Below, piece by piece: positions 44,888-54,262 of a DNA stretch of 64,000 nt; the first letter of the stretch is position 1, and each line of letters opens with the position of its first letter. The notes under the pieces were generated by a model, which worked only from the letters and a program-made list of their open reading frames with translations, searched no databases and was not told where the DNA came from. The position numbers and the translations under genes were made by a program. Origin of the DNA: Listeria ivanovii subsp. ivanovii (GTDB taxonomy: Bacteria; Bacillota; Bacilli; Lactobacillales; Listeriaceae); contig NZ_LT906478.1 in assembly GCF_900187025.1 (NCBI RefSeq), forward strand, positions 542,001 through 606,000. The letters run 5' to 3'.

Positions 44888-45262
44888 ATGAATATAAAAG
44901 AAGCGGCAAAGATAACGGGCTTAACAAATGATACGATTCGCTATTATGAACGTATCGGAATAATTATGCCAATACCTAGACAAGATAACGGGTTACGGGA
45001 TTTTACTGAGCGAAGTATCAATCAATTAAAGTTTGCTAAAACAATGCGAAGTGCCGGTATGGGTGTCGAAAGTTTAAGAGAATATGTTGCAATGATTTAT
45101 GAAAATGATGACTCAACCATCGTGGCACGAAAGGCATTACTCACTGAACAAGCAGAGCTAATGCAAGAAAAAATAGATAGAATGCAAGAAGCACATGATT
45201 ATTTACTTTATAAAGTGGAAAATTATGAAGGACATATGCGGGAGGCAGAAAAAAATTTATAA
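44888..45262 (+). CDS. MerR family transcriptional regulator
   Basis: A 124-residue MerR protein: N-terminal HTH (IKEAAKITGLTNDTIRYYERIGIIMPIPRQDNGLRDF), a second wing, and a coiled-coil dimer helix (~85-118). It has no conserved cysteine cluster for metals, which fits the AdhR/NmlR-like electrophile group. It probably controls the adjacent flavodoxin-like gene. Confidence 0.9.
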   Translation: MNIKEAAKITGLTNDTIRYYERIGIIMPIPRQDNGLRDFTERSINQLKFAKTMRSAGMGVESLREYVAMIYENDDSTIVARKALLTEQAELMQEKIDRMQEAHDYLLYKVENYEGHMREAEKNL

Positions 45263-45285
45263 GTGCGCTATTTAAGGAAACATAA

Positions 45286-45320
45286 AAAAGCCATTACTGT
45301 AAAAAAAGTAGTGGCTTTTC
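45286..45320. terminator. Bidirectional terminator between merR and the GDSL gene
   Basis: AAAAGCCATTACT and AGTAGTGGCTTTT form a stem with A/T tracts. Confidence 0.85.
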
Positions 45321-45335
45321 ATATTGCCTAGAAAA

Positions 45336-46037
45336 CTAAGCTTTATGCAAACTAGCATATTGGATAAATTTACGAGACATTTTGATATGCCCTGCTTCAT
45401 TAGGGTGAATTCCATCTGCACATAAAAGATCCTCATAATGAAATTCCGCAAGAAAACTATCGCGAATATCAATAATATGGCTACCTGTTTCACCTGCAAT
45501 TCGGAAAATAGTATTACTATAACGTTCCTGCCAGCGATAAATCATTTCTACATCGCCGCCTAAAAAAGCAAGGATATTTTCTTTGTTTAATCCATTTCGC
45601 GTAATAAAATCAAAATAACGTTTTGCATGAAGTGGTGGCAAAGTCATCAAAATTGGTTGAATATCTACTTTTTTTAGTCTAGTAATCATTTCATGTAATT
45701 GTGTTTCAAATATATCTAGAGGTGTGCTTGGGATGTGCTGTGCCTCTGGATTTTCAGAAACCTCTGTCCAGTTGAAATCACAATCATTTCCACCAAATTC
45801 AATTATAGCTATATCATTACTAGCATCTTTGGCTAGATCTTTTGTCAAAATTTCGTGTCCTTTTGTAATTGTACGACCCATTGTAGAATGATTTTGGAAA
45901 GTGATTCCTAATTTTTCAGATGCACGTTTAATACAATTGTTTTTAAGAAGTGTATAGCGATTTTTTTCAGGATTGAAAAGTACGCCTTTCATAATACTAT
46001 CACCCCAAATACCAACTGATTGGATATTCTTTTTCAT
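45336..46037 (-). CDS. SGNH/GDSL family lipase or acylhydrolase
   Basis: A 233-residue cytoplasmic SGNH hydrolase: GDS motif in VGIWGDSIMKG (Ser nucleophile near the N-terminus), the GGND block (EFGGNDCDFNW) and the catalytic DGIHPNEAGH. It probably deacylates a sugar or small ester. The ATG at 46037 follows AAAGGAG by eight bases, and the frame extension to 46055 contains that site. It is downstream of the PTS gene and separated by a terminator. Confidence 0.9.
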   Translation of the reverse strand: MKKNIQSVGIWGDSIMKGVLFNPEKNRYTLLKNNCIKRASEKLGITFQNHSTMGRTITKGHEILTKDLAKDASNDIAIIEFGGNDCDFNWTEVSENPEAQHIPSTPLDIFETQLHEMITRLKKVDIQPILMTLPPLHAKRYFDFITRNGLNKENILAFLGGDVEMIYRWQERYSNTIFRIAGETGSHIIDIRDSFLAEFHYEDLLCADGIHPNEAGHIKMSRKFIQYASLHKA

Positions 46038-46077
46038 TAAAATCACTCCTTTCATTAATCATACCACAAAAAACAAA

Positions 46078-46122
46078 ACACCACTTGTTATCCTTAAAAA
46101 AGGTCAAGTGGTGTCTCTAACG
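46078..46122 (-). terminator. Terminator of the PTS operon
   Basis: On the minus strand ACACCACTTG pairs with CAAGTGGTGT, followed by a T-rich run. Confidence 0.82.
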
Positions 46123-46129
46123 ATTAGAA

Positions 46130-48172
46130 CTATAATTCTTCTAAATAAATGATATTTGCTTCAGTAGCACTTATTTTGGCTGTTTTATTTATACGGATTT
46201 GATATTTTTCTTTTTCTAAATTAGTGAAGATAATTGGTGAAATAAGTGATAATCCTTTTTTTTGAATGACATCTAGGTTTACGCTTAATAATTTATCACC
46301 TTTCTTAAAGGAAGATCCTGCTTCTGCAAAGACAGTAAATCCATTTCCGCCGAGTTCAACTGTATCAAGTCCGATGTGAATGAGTACTTCTTGGTTTGCG
46401 GAAGACTTTAAAGCAATGGCATGCTTAGTTGGGAAAATACTCATAACTTCACCATCAAATGGGGCAAAAATATCACCATCAGTCAACTCAATTGCAAAAC
46501 CATCACCCATCATTTTGTTACTAAATACTTCATCTGGTATAGATTCAATGGCCATTATTTGCCCGGTTGCGGGAGAAGCGAATGATTGGAATGAAGCAAT
46601 ATCTAATTTTGGCTCGGTTCGTGTTTCGCTAGTAGTTTCTGTTGCTTCTACATGACCACCAGCCATTAATATTTTGATGTCTTCTTTTATTGTATCAGAC
46701 TTCATTCCAAATACTGCTTGAATATGATTGCCAACCTCTGAAATTCCTGCTGCACCAAGCGCTTTAAGTGTGTCTTTATTCACGGCTGATTTATCTTTTA
46801 CAGTAATCCGAAGTCTTGACATACAAGCATTTAGTTCAGAGATGTTTCCTGGTCCACCAAAAGCAGCTAAGACGTTTTCAGAAAGAGAGTTTGTTTCGTT
46901 TAATTCAGGAATCATTGATTTACCAGATCCATCCTTTTCGCGACCGGGTGTCATTAGATTCCACTTGGTTATTGCAAAACGGAAAGTTACATAATACACT
47001 AGTCCCATAATTAAACCAACTAGAATAACAAGCCACCAACTAGTTCGGTTTGGCATAATACCGAAGAAGATGAAATCAATAAATCCACCTGAGAAGGATA
47101 ATCCAATATGTACATTTAAAAGGTACATGATGAGGAATCCAAGGCCCGCAAAAATAGCGTGAATAAAGTAAAGTACAGGAGCTACAAATAGAAAGCTAAA
47201 TTCGAGTGGTTCAGTAATTCCGCAAACAAGGGCAGTGATAGCACCAGAGAGCATAATTCCGGCTACCATTTTTTTCTTTTCTGGTCTTGCACAATGATAA
47301 ATTGCAAGTGCTGCGGCTGGCATACAGAACATTTTAAGTGGGTACATACCCGTCATGAATGTACCGGCAGTAAGTTTTACATTATCACGTAATTGTGCGA
47401 AGAAAATGAGCTGATCACCATTAACGATATTGCCAGCTTTATCTACATATTCGCCAAACTGTAACCAAAAAGTCGGCCACCAAACATGATTTAAGCCAAA
47501 TGGAATCAACAATCGTTCGACAAAGCCAAACATAAATGCTGCTAACCCAAGACTTTGTTCCATAACGAAAGTAGAAGCGCCATTTAAAGCATCTTGAATA
47601 GGTGGCCAAATGATTGCCATTAGTAATCCTAGGAAGAGTGCAGCAAAAGAGGTAATAATCGGAACAAAACGCTTACCTGAGAAAAATTGTAGTGCGGCAG
47701 GTAAATTAATTTTATAAAATCGCTTATATAATACAGAGGCAAGTATTCCTACAATAATACCTCCAAAGACACCGGTTTGAAGAGAAGGAATACCAACAAC
47801 CATCGTGAAATCTCTGCTAGTAGATAATGTTTCGGCATTAATTCCTAAAAACTGACCGATTACGACATTCATAATTAGGAAGCCAACAATTGCAGAAAGT
47901 CCAGCGACCCCGTCTCCATCTGAAAGTCCAATAGCCACACCGACAGCAAAAATAAGTGGTAAATTAGCAAAAATGACATTTCCTGCTTCAAGCATTAAAT
48001 TTAACAAACTTGTCATAAACGGTGATCCGAAGAATGGGACTTTATTTATAAAAGCTGGGTCCTGAAAAGAAGTTCCAAAGGCAAGTAGAATTCCAGCCGC
48101 TGGTAAAAGTGCAATTGGAATCATGAGTGAGCGACCGATATTTTGCAGCAAATTAAATGCTTTCGTAAACAT
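46130..48172 (-). CDS. PTS sugar transporter EIICBA (glucose/N-acetylglucosamine class)
   Basis: A 680-residue permease of the glucose superfamily: EIIC (~1-385, NVHIGLSFSGGFIDFIFFG region), EIIB (~405-475) with phosphorylated Cys450 in LNACMSRLRIT, and EIIA (~520-680) with phospho-His599 in VLIHIGLDTVELGG. It takes up and phosphorylates a sugar; the sugar is not decided by sequence. It is last in the operon Gfo/Idh - alpha/beta hydrolase - EIICBA, starting 11 bases after the hydrolase gene. Confidence 0.93.
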   Translation of the reverse strand: MFTKAFNLLQNIGRSLMIPIALLPAAGILLAFGTSFQDPAFINKVPFFGSPFMTSLLNLMLEAGNVIFANLPLIFAVGVAIGLSDGDGVAGLSAIVGFLIMNVVIGQFLGINAETLSTSRDFTMVVGIPSLQTGVFGGIIVGILASVLYKRFYKINLPAALQFFSGKRFVPIITSFAALFLGLLMAIIWPPIQDALNGASTFVMEQSLGLAAFMFGFVERLLIPFGLNHVWWPTFWLQFGEYVDKAGNIVNGDQLIFFAQLRDNVKLTAGTFMTGMYPLKMFCMPAAALAIYHCARPEKKKMVAGIMLSGAITALVCGITEPLEFSFLFVAPVLYFIHAIFAGLGFLIMYLLNVHIGLSFSGGFIDFIFFGIMPNRTSWWLVILVGLIMGLVYYVTFRFAITKWNLMTPGREKDGSGKSMIPELNETNSLSENVLAAFGGPGNISELNACMSRLRITVKDKSAVNKDTLKALGAAGISEVGNHIQAVFGMKSDTIKEDIKILMAGGHVEATETTSETRTEPKLDIASFQSFASPATGQIMAIESIPDEVFSNKMMGDGFAIELTDGDIFAPFDGEVMSIFPTKHAIALKSSANQEVLIHIGLDTVELGGNGFTVFAEAGSSFKKGDKLLSVNLDVIQKKGLSLISPIIFTNLEKEKYQIRINKTAKISATEANIIYLEEL

Positions 48173-48183
48173 ACAATATCCCC

Positions 48184-48990
48184 CTAAAAAGTAGAATTAA
48201 TAAAGTCGTAAATATATTGTTTGGATTCAGTGACATGAGCATCATTGGATACAGCTTTTGGTGTAATTTCTTTAAAGGTACTTTGCGGAATATAATAGCT
48301 TAGTAATTTTCCGTAGTGGAAAGGGTGAACCGGATCAATTTTATTAGCGAGAATTAAAGTTGGAACGGCAATATTTCGCCAATTTTCTCGATTTGTATTG
48401 GGTGTATCTTGCGGAATTTGTACTAATTTAGCATGAGTTTCATTAATATAAGGATAATCGAATTGTTTTACTAATGAATCCGCTGCTGCTGGTGAAAGCT
48501 CATCTAGTTGTAAAAACTCGGAACTAGTTAAAAAGCGTTTTTTTCCTTCTGTTACACCGAAATTTTGGATATGATTTGCTACTTCTTTGAAAATGGTTTG
48601 AATTTGTGATGGTTGTGGCTCGTCTTTCCAAGCTACTCGTGATAGTATCAATCCGCAAACTCGGCTTGGGAAATGAAGCGCTATATGTAATGCTACGCCG
48701 GCACCTGTTGAAATACCACCGATGATAGCGCTGTCAATTTTTAAGTGATTCATTAAAGCGATCACATCACCTGCAAATGTTTCAAAACTAAAATCACTTT
48801 CTTTAACAAAATATCTAGTTTTCCCGTGGCCTCTGAAGTCTAGCGAGATAAAACGATAATTTTTAATTTCTGGAAAATGGGTGAAAGGCTGCTGTAAGTC
48901 ACCTCCTAACCCATGCAGATAAATAATTGGCATACCGCTACCTCGTTCTTCATAATGAAAAGTAATCGAGTCATGAATGAATTCTGCCAT
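48184..48990 (-). CDS. Alpha/beta hydrolase
   Basis: A 268-residue serine hydrolase with the oxyanion region YLHGLGGDLQQPF, nucleophile elbow GGISTGAGVALH (Ser near 94), acid in LANKIDPVHPFHYG and a C-terminal His (SNDAHVTES). The substrate is unknown. It overlaps the Gfo/Idh gene by a single base and precedes the PTS gene, so it likely hydrolyses an ester of the imported sugar. Confidence 0.9.
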   Translation of the reverse strand: MAEFIHDSITFHYEERGSGMPIIYLHGLGGDLQQPFTHFPEIKNYRFISLDFRGHGKTRYFVKESDFSFETFAGDVIALMNHLKIDSAIIGGISTGAGVALHIALHFPSRVCGLILSRVAWKDEPQPSQIQTIFKEVANHIQNFGVTEGKKRFLTSSEFLQLDELSPAAADSLVKQFDYPYINETHAKLVQIPQDTPNTNRENWRNIAVPTLILANKIDPVHPFHYGKLLSYYIPQSTFKEITPKAVSNDAHVTESKQYIYDFINSTF

Positions 48991-50066
48991 TATAATTCAC
49001 CACTCGTTATATCAGAGATGCGCACGGTTTCCCCAGTTTGAACTGATTTTGCGATAGCCATCATCGTCTTCATTGCGATTATACCATCATTTAAATCTGC
49101 TCCAATTCCTTTTTCTCCGGTTAAAATAGAATCAGCAAAACCTTCCACTTGTAATTTATAGAAATGAGCATCTTCACTAATTGGGCGATGTGTGCTATTA
49201 TCAGCTGTTTTAAAAATATCTACATCACTAGCTTTAAATAGCCAAGGATTATAGGTTTTAGCAACAATGCTACCATTTTCACCATAGATTTGGAAGCCTT
49301 CATGCCAGTCCATTCTAACCGCAATGGTTAAATCAAGTTGACCAACAAATCCAGACGCATATTCAACCGTAATAAACCAACAAAATGCCCCGAATTTTTG
49401 AGTATTCCAAGCTTTTACAGCAATAATATCGCCACCTAAGAAACGTGCAGTATCAACAAGATGTGAACCATGTCCAAGCATATAATAGCGTAATTTATCC
49501 GCTTTAGGGTCACCAGATGGTCGTTTGACATTTTTACCAGAAATAATAATTGGTTGAACATTATCAGTTACAGCATAACGATAAGTAGAATCGCAATACC
49601 ATGCTTTTAAGCCAATCATTTCGCCCATTTCATCATCAATAAATTCTTTTGCTGCACGAATACCAGGATCATAGCGTTTCATACTACCGATTTGTACTTT
49701 TAAATCAGTTCCAGCAACATGCTTTTGTAAATCGATACATTCTTCAATGGTTACACCAAGAGGTTTTTCAACGAGCACATGCTTTCCTTGCATAATAGCT
49801 TTTTTCGCCATTGGGACATGGAATTGATCGGCAATCCCAATAATAACCGCATCAATATTAGAATCTTGAAGCATTTCATCATAATCGGAATAGGTTTTAT
49901 CTGGTTGGTGTATTTGGTTCATACGCTCTAGTAAAAATGGATCCACATCACAGATAGCGTATAAATGTGCATTTTTAGCACGACGACAAGATTCTAAGTG
50001 TGCTGCTTGAGAAATTTGCCCACACCCTAAAATGCCAATATTGATTTGTTTGTTTTCTTTAAGCAT
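48990..50066 (-). CDS. Gfo/Idh/MocA family NAD(P)-dependent oxidoreductase
   Basis: A 358-residue sugar dehydrogenase with the Rossmann start INIGILGCGQISQAAHLESCRR, the family motif VLVEKPLGVTIEE, and HGSHLVDTARFLGGD in the substrate domain. The ATG at 50066 (MLKENKQIN) is preferred; the longer frame to 50138 covers the operator and terminator. It is the first gene of the PTS operon and carries the shared direct-repeat operator just upstream. Confidence 0.92.
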   Translation of the reverse strand: MLKENKQINIGILGCGQISQAAHLESCRRAKNAHLYAICDVDPFLLERMNQIHQPDKTYSDYDEMLQDSNIDAVIIGIADQFHVPMAKKAIMQGKHVLVEKPLGVTIEECIDLQKHVAGTDLKVQIGSMKRYDPGIRAAKEFIDDEMGEMIGLKAWYCDSTYRYAVTDNVQPIIISGKNVKRPSGDPKADKLRYYMLGHGSHLVDTARFLGGDIIAVKAWNTQKFGAFCWFITVEYASGFVGQLDLTIAVRMDWHEGFQIYGENGSIVAKTYNPWLFKASDVDIFKTADNSTHRPISEDAHFYKLQVEGFADSILTGEKGIGADLNDGIIAMKTMMAIAKSVQTGETVRISDITSGEL

Positions 50067-50092
50067 AATCAACCCGCCTTTATAATCGAATT

Positions 50093-50109
50093 TAATTGAT
50101 TGTAATTGA
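50093..50109. promoter_or_regulatory. DeoR-type operator, copy 1 (direct repeat TAATTGA)
   Basis: TAATTGA occurs at 50093-50099 and 50103-50109, one helical turn apart, 27 bases before the Gfo/Idh start codon. The same pair recurs inverted at 51062-51078. Confidence 0.65.
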
Positions 50110-50140
50110 ATTATATTGTATGTGATTCTTTTTGTCAATA

Positions 50141-50170
50141 AGAAAAAGCCCTCTGATTTAGAAGGCTTTC
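50141..50170 (-). terminator. Terminator of the sugar isomerase gene
   Basis: AAAGCCCTCT and AGAAGGCTTT form a stem followed on the minus strand by T residues. It separates the isomerase transcript from the PTS operon. Confidence 0.75.
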
Positions 50171-50181
50171 ATTATAAATGA

Positions 50182-51000
50182 CTATTTGTGTAAATAATTT
50201 AAAGCGATTTCAATATCATTTTTTTCAAGGCCATGCATGATAACGGGACCATTGTATACTTTTGCAAGATAATCTAAATAATCATTTAAAGGAAGGTTAC
50301 CTTGTCCAACAGGAGCGAATGAGACTTGTTTGGTCGTTGCTAAAATATCTTTGCAATGAGCCAAGACAATAAACTTTTTTGATATATCGATCGATTTTTT
50401 AATTGTTTCTAACATATTATCAGCATTTTTAGTATTTATTATGTTAGCTGCATCAAATAAGATTCGTAAATTGTCAGATTCAAAATGGTTAATCAATTTT
50501 ATACCATCTTCAACTGTGCTAATGACATTTGCTTGTTCTGGCTCAAACGCAATAATAACGCCATGTTTTTCCGCAATACTAATCATGGGAGTAAGTGTCG
50601 AAATTAAATAATTCCAAGCTTTTTCTGTATGATTATCTGGATGTGGGCTCCAAAAATCTGCTTGGTTAAAGCTACCAGTAGAAATAGTGACCACAGGAAC
50701 GTGAAGTGTTTTAGCTGCTTTAACGACTGTTTCAAATCCAATCAAATTAGCTTGGTGCTTACTTTTATCAAGTTCTAATGTATTAAATGTAGCTGATATT
50801 GCGCAAATGTTCACATGTTGTCTTTCAGTTGCTTGTTGAATTTTATTTAAGTCCTCTTTAGAGATTGTATCTGGTAAGCTTGCTAGACCAAGGTTGGCAA
50901 AATTAAATTGAACATTAGTTAGTCCAAACGCTTTTATTTTCTGGAAGGCTACCTCTAAATCTTCATCCGCAAATATCTTTGAAAAAATCCCTAACTTCAT
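50182..51000 (-). CDS. TIM-barrel sugar phosphate isomerase/epimerase
   Basis: A 272-residue AP endonuclease 2-like (xylose isomerase-like) TIM-barrel enzyme. The metal-ligand positions are visible in IAFEPEQANV (Glu), LFDAANIIN (Asp), LAHCKDI (His, Asp) and HGLEKND (Glu). The ATG at 51000 follows GAAGGAG by eight bases; the extension to 51075 would include the operator. It likely isomerises the imported sugar or its oxidised product. It is divergent from the DeoR gene. Confidence 0.9.
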   Translation of the reverse strand: MKLGIFSKIFADEDLEVAFQKIKAFGLTNVQFNFANLGLASLPDTISKEDLNKIQQATERQHVNICAISATFNTLELDKSKHQANLIGFETVVKAAKTLHVPVVTISTGSFNQADFWSPHPDNHTEKAWNYLISTLTPMISIAEKHGVIIAFEPEQANVISTVEDGIKLINHFESDNLRILFDAANIINTKNADNMLETIKKSIDISKKFIVLAHCKDILATTKQVSFAPVGQGNLPLNDYLDYLAKVYNGPVIMHGLEKNDIEIALNYLHK

Positions 51001-51061
51001 ACTTAACACTCCTTCGCTTTTTGTGCTATATTTAATTATAGTTAATAGTTTACACGTATTT

Positions 51062-51078
51062 TCAATTAAAATCAATTA
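51062..51078. promoter_or_regulatory. DeoR-type operator, copy 2 (direct repeat TCAATTA)
   Basis: TCAATTA at 51062-51068 and 51072-51078 is the reverse complement of the pair at 50093-50109 and lies between the divergent isomerase and DeoR genes. Confidence 0.65.
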
Positions 51079-51104
51079 TAAACGATTAGAAAGGACGGAT
51101 ACTC

Positions 51105-51857
51105 ATGTTAAAAAAAGAACGTCACATATATATATTGAAAGAAGTCCAATCAGAAGGGCGAGCCTTGGTTGCTGAACTAACGAAAAAATTAAACGTCACA
51201 GAAGATACGATTCGAAAAGATATGCAAGAATTATCAGCACAAGGTTTAATTAGACGCGTACATGGTGGAGCGCTTAGTATTGTTGACGATAAAATTGATT
51301 TTGAAACACGAATTGATCAAAATGCTAGTATCAAAGAACACTTGGCTGAACTAGCTATCCCTTTATTAGAAAATATAAGTGTTATTTTTATTGATGGAGG
51401 GACGAGTAATTTAAAATTTGCTGAAAAAATTCCACCTCATTTTAAAGGGCGAGTAATTACAAATAGTCCATCTGTTGCTTTAGCCTTGTGTAATCATCCC
51501 AATATCCAAATTAATCTTTTAGGAGGGGAATTAAATAAAAAATCTCGTGTAAGTACAGGAACATTCACCTTGCAAGAAGTAGAAAAAATTTATGTCGAAT
51601 TATGTTTGTTAGGTATTTCCTCCATAGATTCAAACTACGGAATTACGGTTCCATCATTTGAGGAATCATTACTTAAAAAACAGCTCATTAAACAAAGCTC
51701 CCAAGTAGTTAGCCTTGTAACTAGCGAAAAATTAGAAAAAATTTCCACATTCTTTGTTGATAAAAGTACAGCGCTTGATTATATGGTCACCGAAAAATCG
51801 GTTAATAAAAGTATTTTGAGCGCATATGAAAATATCGGAATGAAAATAATACAATAA
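51105..51857 (+). CDS. DeoR family transcriptional regulator
   Basis: A 250-residue sugar-operon repressor: N-terminal winged helix (ERHIYILKEVQSEGRALVAELTKKLNVTEDTIRKDMQELSAQGLIRRVHGGA) and the DeoR sensor domain (FIDGGTSNLKFAEKI, RVITNSPSVALAL, NLLGGELNKKSR). The ATG follows AAAGGACGG. It most likely controls both adjacent transcripts through the repeated TAATTGA operator. Confidence 0.92.
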   Translation: MLKKERHIYILKEVQSEGRALVAELTKKLNVTEDTIRKDMQELSAQGLIRRVHGGALSIVDDKIDFETRIDQNASIKEHLAELAIPLLENISVIFIDGGTSNLKFAEKIPPHFKGRVITNSPSVALALCNHPNIQINLLGGELNKKSRVSTGTFTLQEVEKIYVELCLLGISSIDSNYGITVPSFEESLLKKQLIKQSSQVVSLVTSEKLEKISTFFVDKSTALDYMVTEKSVNKSILSAYENIGMKIIQ

Positions 51858-51895
51858 AAAAGCCGCCAAACGATTAATTTTGTTTGGCGGTTTCT
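51858..51895. terminator. Bidirectional terminator between deoR-like and membrane protein genes
   Basis: AAGCCGCCAAACGA and TTTGGCGGTTTC form a stem with flanking A and T tracts. Confidence 0.85.
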
Positions 51896-51906
51896 TTCGA
51901 TTGAAA

Positions 51907-53586
51907 TTAGGGTGATACTTTATACAAATAAACCTTCCAGTAAGATTCTTTGTTGTCAAAAGCTTTTTCGAATTTCAAACCTTGTTCAGCAGCATTGTCA
52001 ATTGGCACTGCGGACAAGATATACTCACCGCCAACTGCTTTAAAAGCCTCAGCATTAAAATCTAAGTTTTTAATATGTTTCTTGGAATCTTTTCCAAAAT
52101 CATAATTTTTACCTAACTCTGCAGAAAATAAATAACAACGATTTCCCCAATTATCATAATAATCCTCTAAAATAGGACTTTTATCTAGTTCTCCAGCGAT
52201 TATTTCTCGGAAAGCCCGTTTATAAGCCAGTGGATAGGAGTTGACGTAGCCATCTACCGTGTAAAAGCCATTTTGCTGTGAAATAGAAGGGTGTAGACCA
52301 ATACTTCCAACCCGGTAACTAGATTGCGGTTTGCCAATATATTCTTTAATATCTTCCAGTTGCTCTGTTGCATAAAACTGATTAATAGTAGGTGTCTCAT
52401 ACCCATAACGATAGTAAATCTCAGAATTATGAACAAAAACGACAATGAGTTGTAAGACAATTGCTACGTAAGCTAATTTTTTCCACCAATTACCTTTTTT
52501 CAATAAATAGACAATCGCTAGGGAAAACAACCCATAAAATAAAAATGGCTGCAAAAAGTGAAATCTGGAAAAGTTAAAAGTCCGCATTATTTCCACATGA
52601 TCTTTAATCACATTCCAACCATCAAACCACCAAAAACCATACCAAAAAGATAAAAATAATGTAAAAGCAAACATCCATAGGAATAATTTTTCTTTCGCCC
52701 ATTCTTTTCGAATAATGATTAAAATTAAAACGAGTAGTAATGTTGGTAAAATGACATATCCAGCAAGTGATTGATCATGCGTATGACCATTAATAAAGTT
52801 CTTTAAGCTAAGTCTGATGGAGCTGAGCGCTGATAAATGATGCGAGCCAAATTCACTTCTTGAATCAGGTTTAGGGTTTAAGAACATCGTGTAAATAAAA
52901 CGGTAATTCACAATCATATAAATGAGGGCCATGTACAAAATACTTAGTAGAAAACGGATATTAACTTGCTTTTTTTTGAAGAAATCATAAAGCCAAATAC
53001 AACCAATCATCACCAAAAAGAAGCAAAAACCCAAAATCAAGCTGGAGTAAAAGGGGAGTAATGTCAAAATGAGGAGATTCCAAATTCGTCGCTTATGGTT
53101 TCTAATGTTTAGGAAAGCCCATAACGCAAGCGGCATACCAAGTGTACTTAACATTCCCGATGGCCAGTACGGTGTTAGCGCAAAAGCAAGCGAAACAAAA
53201 TAAAGAGGAACAAGATATTTTTTATCCTTGATAAGGTAATCTCTTGCCCATAAAAATAATCCTAAAAAAGCAAATACACGTGTAATTAATTGACTAATTG
53301 CAAACGCAACCGGTGTACTAAAAAGTATGTAAAGCCAGTCAATGCCAACAAACTCCGAATCAAATGAATCTCGCGGAACGCTGTCATCCATCAATTGATC
53401 TATGTTTGCAGTTCCTACCTTAGCTGTGTAATCCCCGCTATCCAAAACCATTTTGTACCATGTGACATTGGAATCCAAATTATCATGAATTCTCACATGA
53501 CTATTCCCGCCTAGAATAAATAATGGTGCTACATAAATTATTAGTAACAAAACCGCTATAATGAGCCATTTATTCTTTTTCCACAT
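51907..53586 (-). CDS. Large polytopic membrane protein (DUF6044/YkoS-like, GT-C-type layout)
   Basis: A 559-residue protein with about twelve helices and a soluble extracytoplasmic C-terminus (~400-559). The first loop has the motif HVRIHDNLDSNVTWYKM, reminiscent of the acidic loop of lipid-linked GT-C glycosyltransferases, and the loop ending SVPRDSFDSEF. It resembles B. subtilis YkoS-type proteins. An envelope polymer role is inferred only. It is monocistronic. Confidence 0.75.
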   Translation of the reverse strand: MWKKNKWLIIAVLLLIIYVAPLFILGGNSHVRIHDNLDSNVTWYKMVLDSGDYTAKVGTANIDQLMDDSVPRDSFDSEFVGIDWLYILFSTPVAFAISQLITRVFAFLGLFLWARDYLIKDKKYLVPLYFVSLAFALTPYWPSGMLSTLGMPLALWAFLNIRNHKRRIWNLLILTLLPFYSSLILGFCFFLVMIGCIWLYDFFKKKQVNIRFLLSILYMALIYMIVNYRFIYTMFLNPKPDSRSEFGSHHLSALSSIRLSLKNFINGHTHDQSLAGYVILPTLLLVLILIIIRKEWAKEKLFLWMFAFTLFLSFWYGFWWFDGWNVIKDHVEIMRTFNFSRFHFLQPFLFYGLFSLAIVYLLKKGNWWKKLAYVAIVLQLIVVFVHNSEIYYRYGYETPTINQFYATEQLEDIKEYIGKPQSSYRVGSIGLHPSISQQNGFYTVDGYVNSYPLAYKRAFREIIAGELDKSPILEDYYDNWGNRCYLFSAELGKNYDFGKDSKKHIKNLDFNAEAFKAVGGEYILSAVPIDNAAEQGLKFEKAFDNKESYWKVYLYKVSP

Positions 53587-54262
53587 AGTCCTCCTCCTTT
53601 ATTATCTTCTCTATTTTTTCAAAAAGAAAACCGTTCTTAATTATAACAAAAAAACCTATAAAGTTTCATTACATAAGAAGTTTACATACGTACTTCGTTT
53701 TTTTTAAATATGTCAAAAATGTCACAGAGTAAGTGTCATCCATTTTCTAAATATTTGTCTAGTTTTATGATTAAAATACTTCCCATTTACTACTGGAAAT
53801 TAAGAAGAGACAAGGGTTGGTAATGGAGATAGACTAGGAAGAGTAAAATAATAAACATGGAAGTTTTGCGCGAATAAATGCATGGAAAGCCGTCTTGAAA
53901 TTTGCTGAGACCAAAAAATAAAGTTCATACAAAGAGTAAAAAAATCCTGATTTAAAGTGAAATAGTAGTTTGTAAGTTATGTTAGATAAGATGAAACCGT
54001 TGTCACCAAGCGGACTTTCCTATGTTTCATTTCATTTGCTATAGTGAAGGATAAAAATGCGAATTAGTCATTATTAACAAAGCAACCATTTCATTCAAAC
54101 AGCAATGATGTCTATATTGTCACATCTTTTGAAAAAAAGCCGGAACTTTTGCTAAATCGACCACTTACGACAGTACTTGTTAGGTAGTAAGATACTAGAG
54201 TGTTATACAGCAGGATGGTATAAAGCTATTTATTACAGAAATTTAGAAGGGCTGATAAAAAA
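53587..54262. other. 676-bp region without a recognisable gene
   Basis: This AT-rich stretch lies between the membrane protein start and the Crp-like gene of the F1-like cluster. Stops are frequent in all frames and no tRNA, riboswitch core or transposase remnant was seen. It probably contains the promoter of the Crp-like gene; several -10-like hexamers occur near 54190-54220, but none is convincing. It may hold an unrecognised sRNA or decayed gene. Confidence 0.5.

Noticed and set aside
53890-54060. Possible decayed gene in the 676-bp gap
   Set aside because: Short frames show no recognisable protein similarity and stops are spread evenly.
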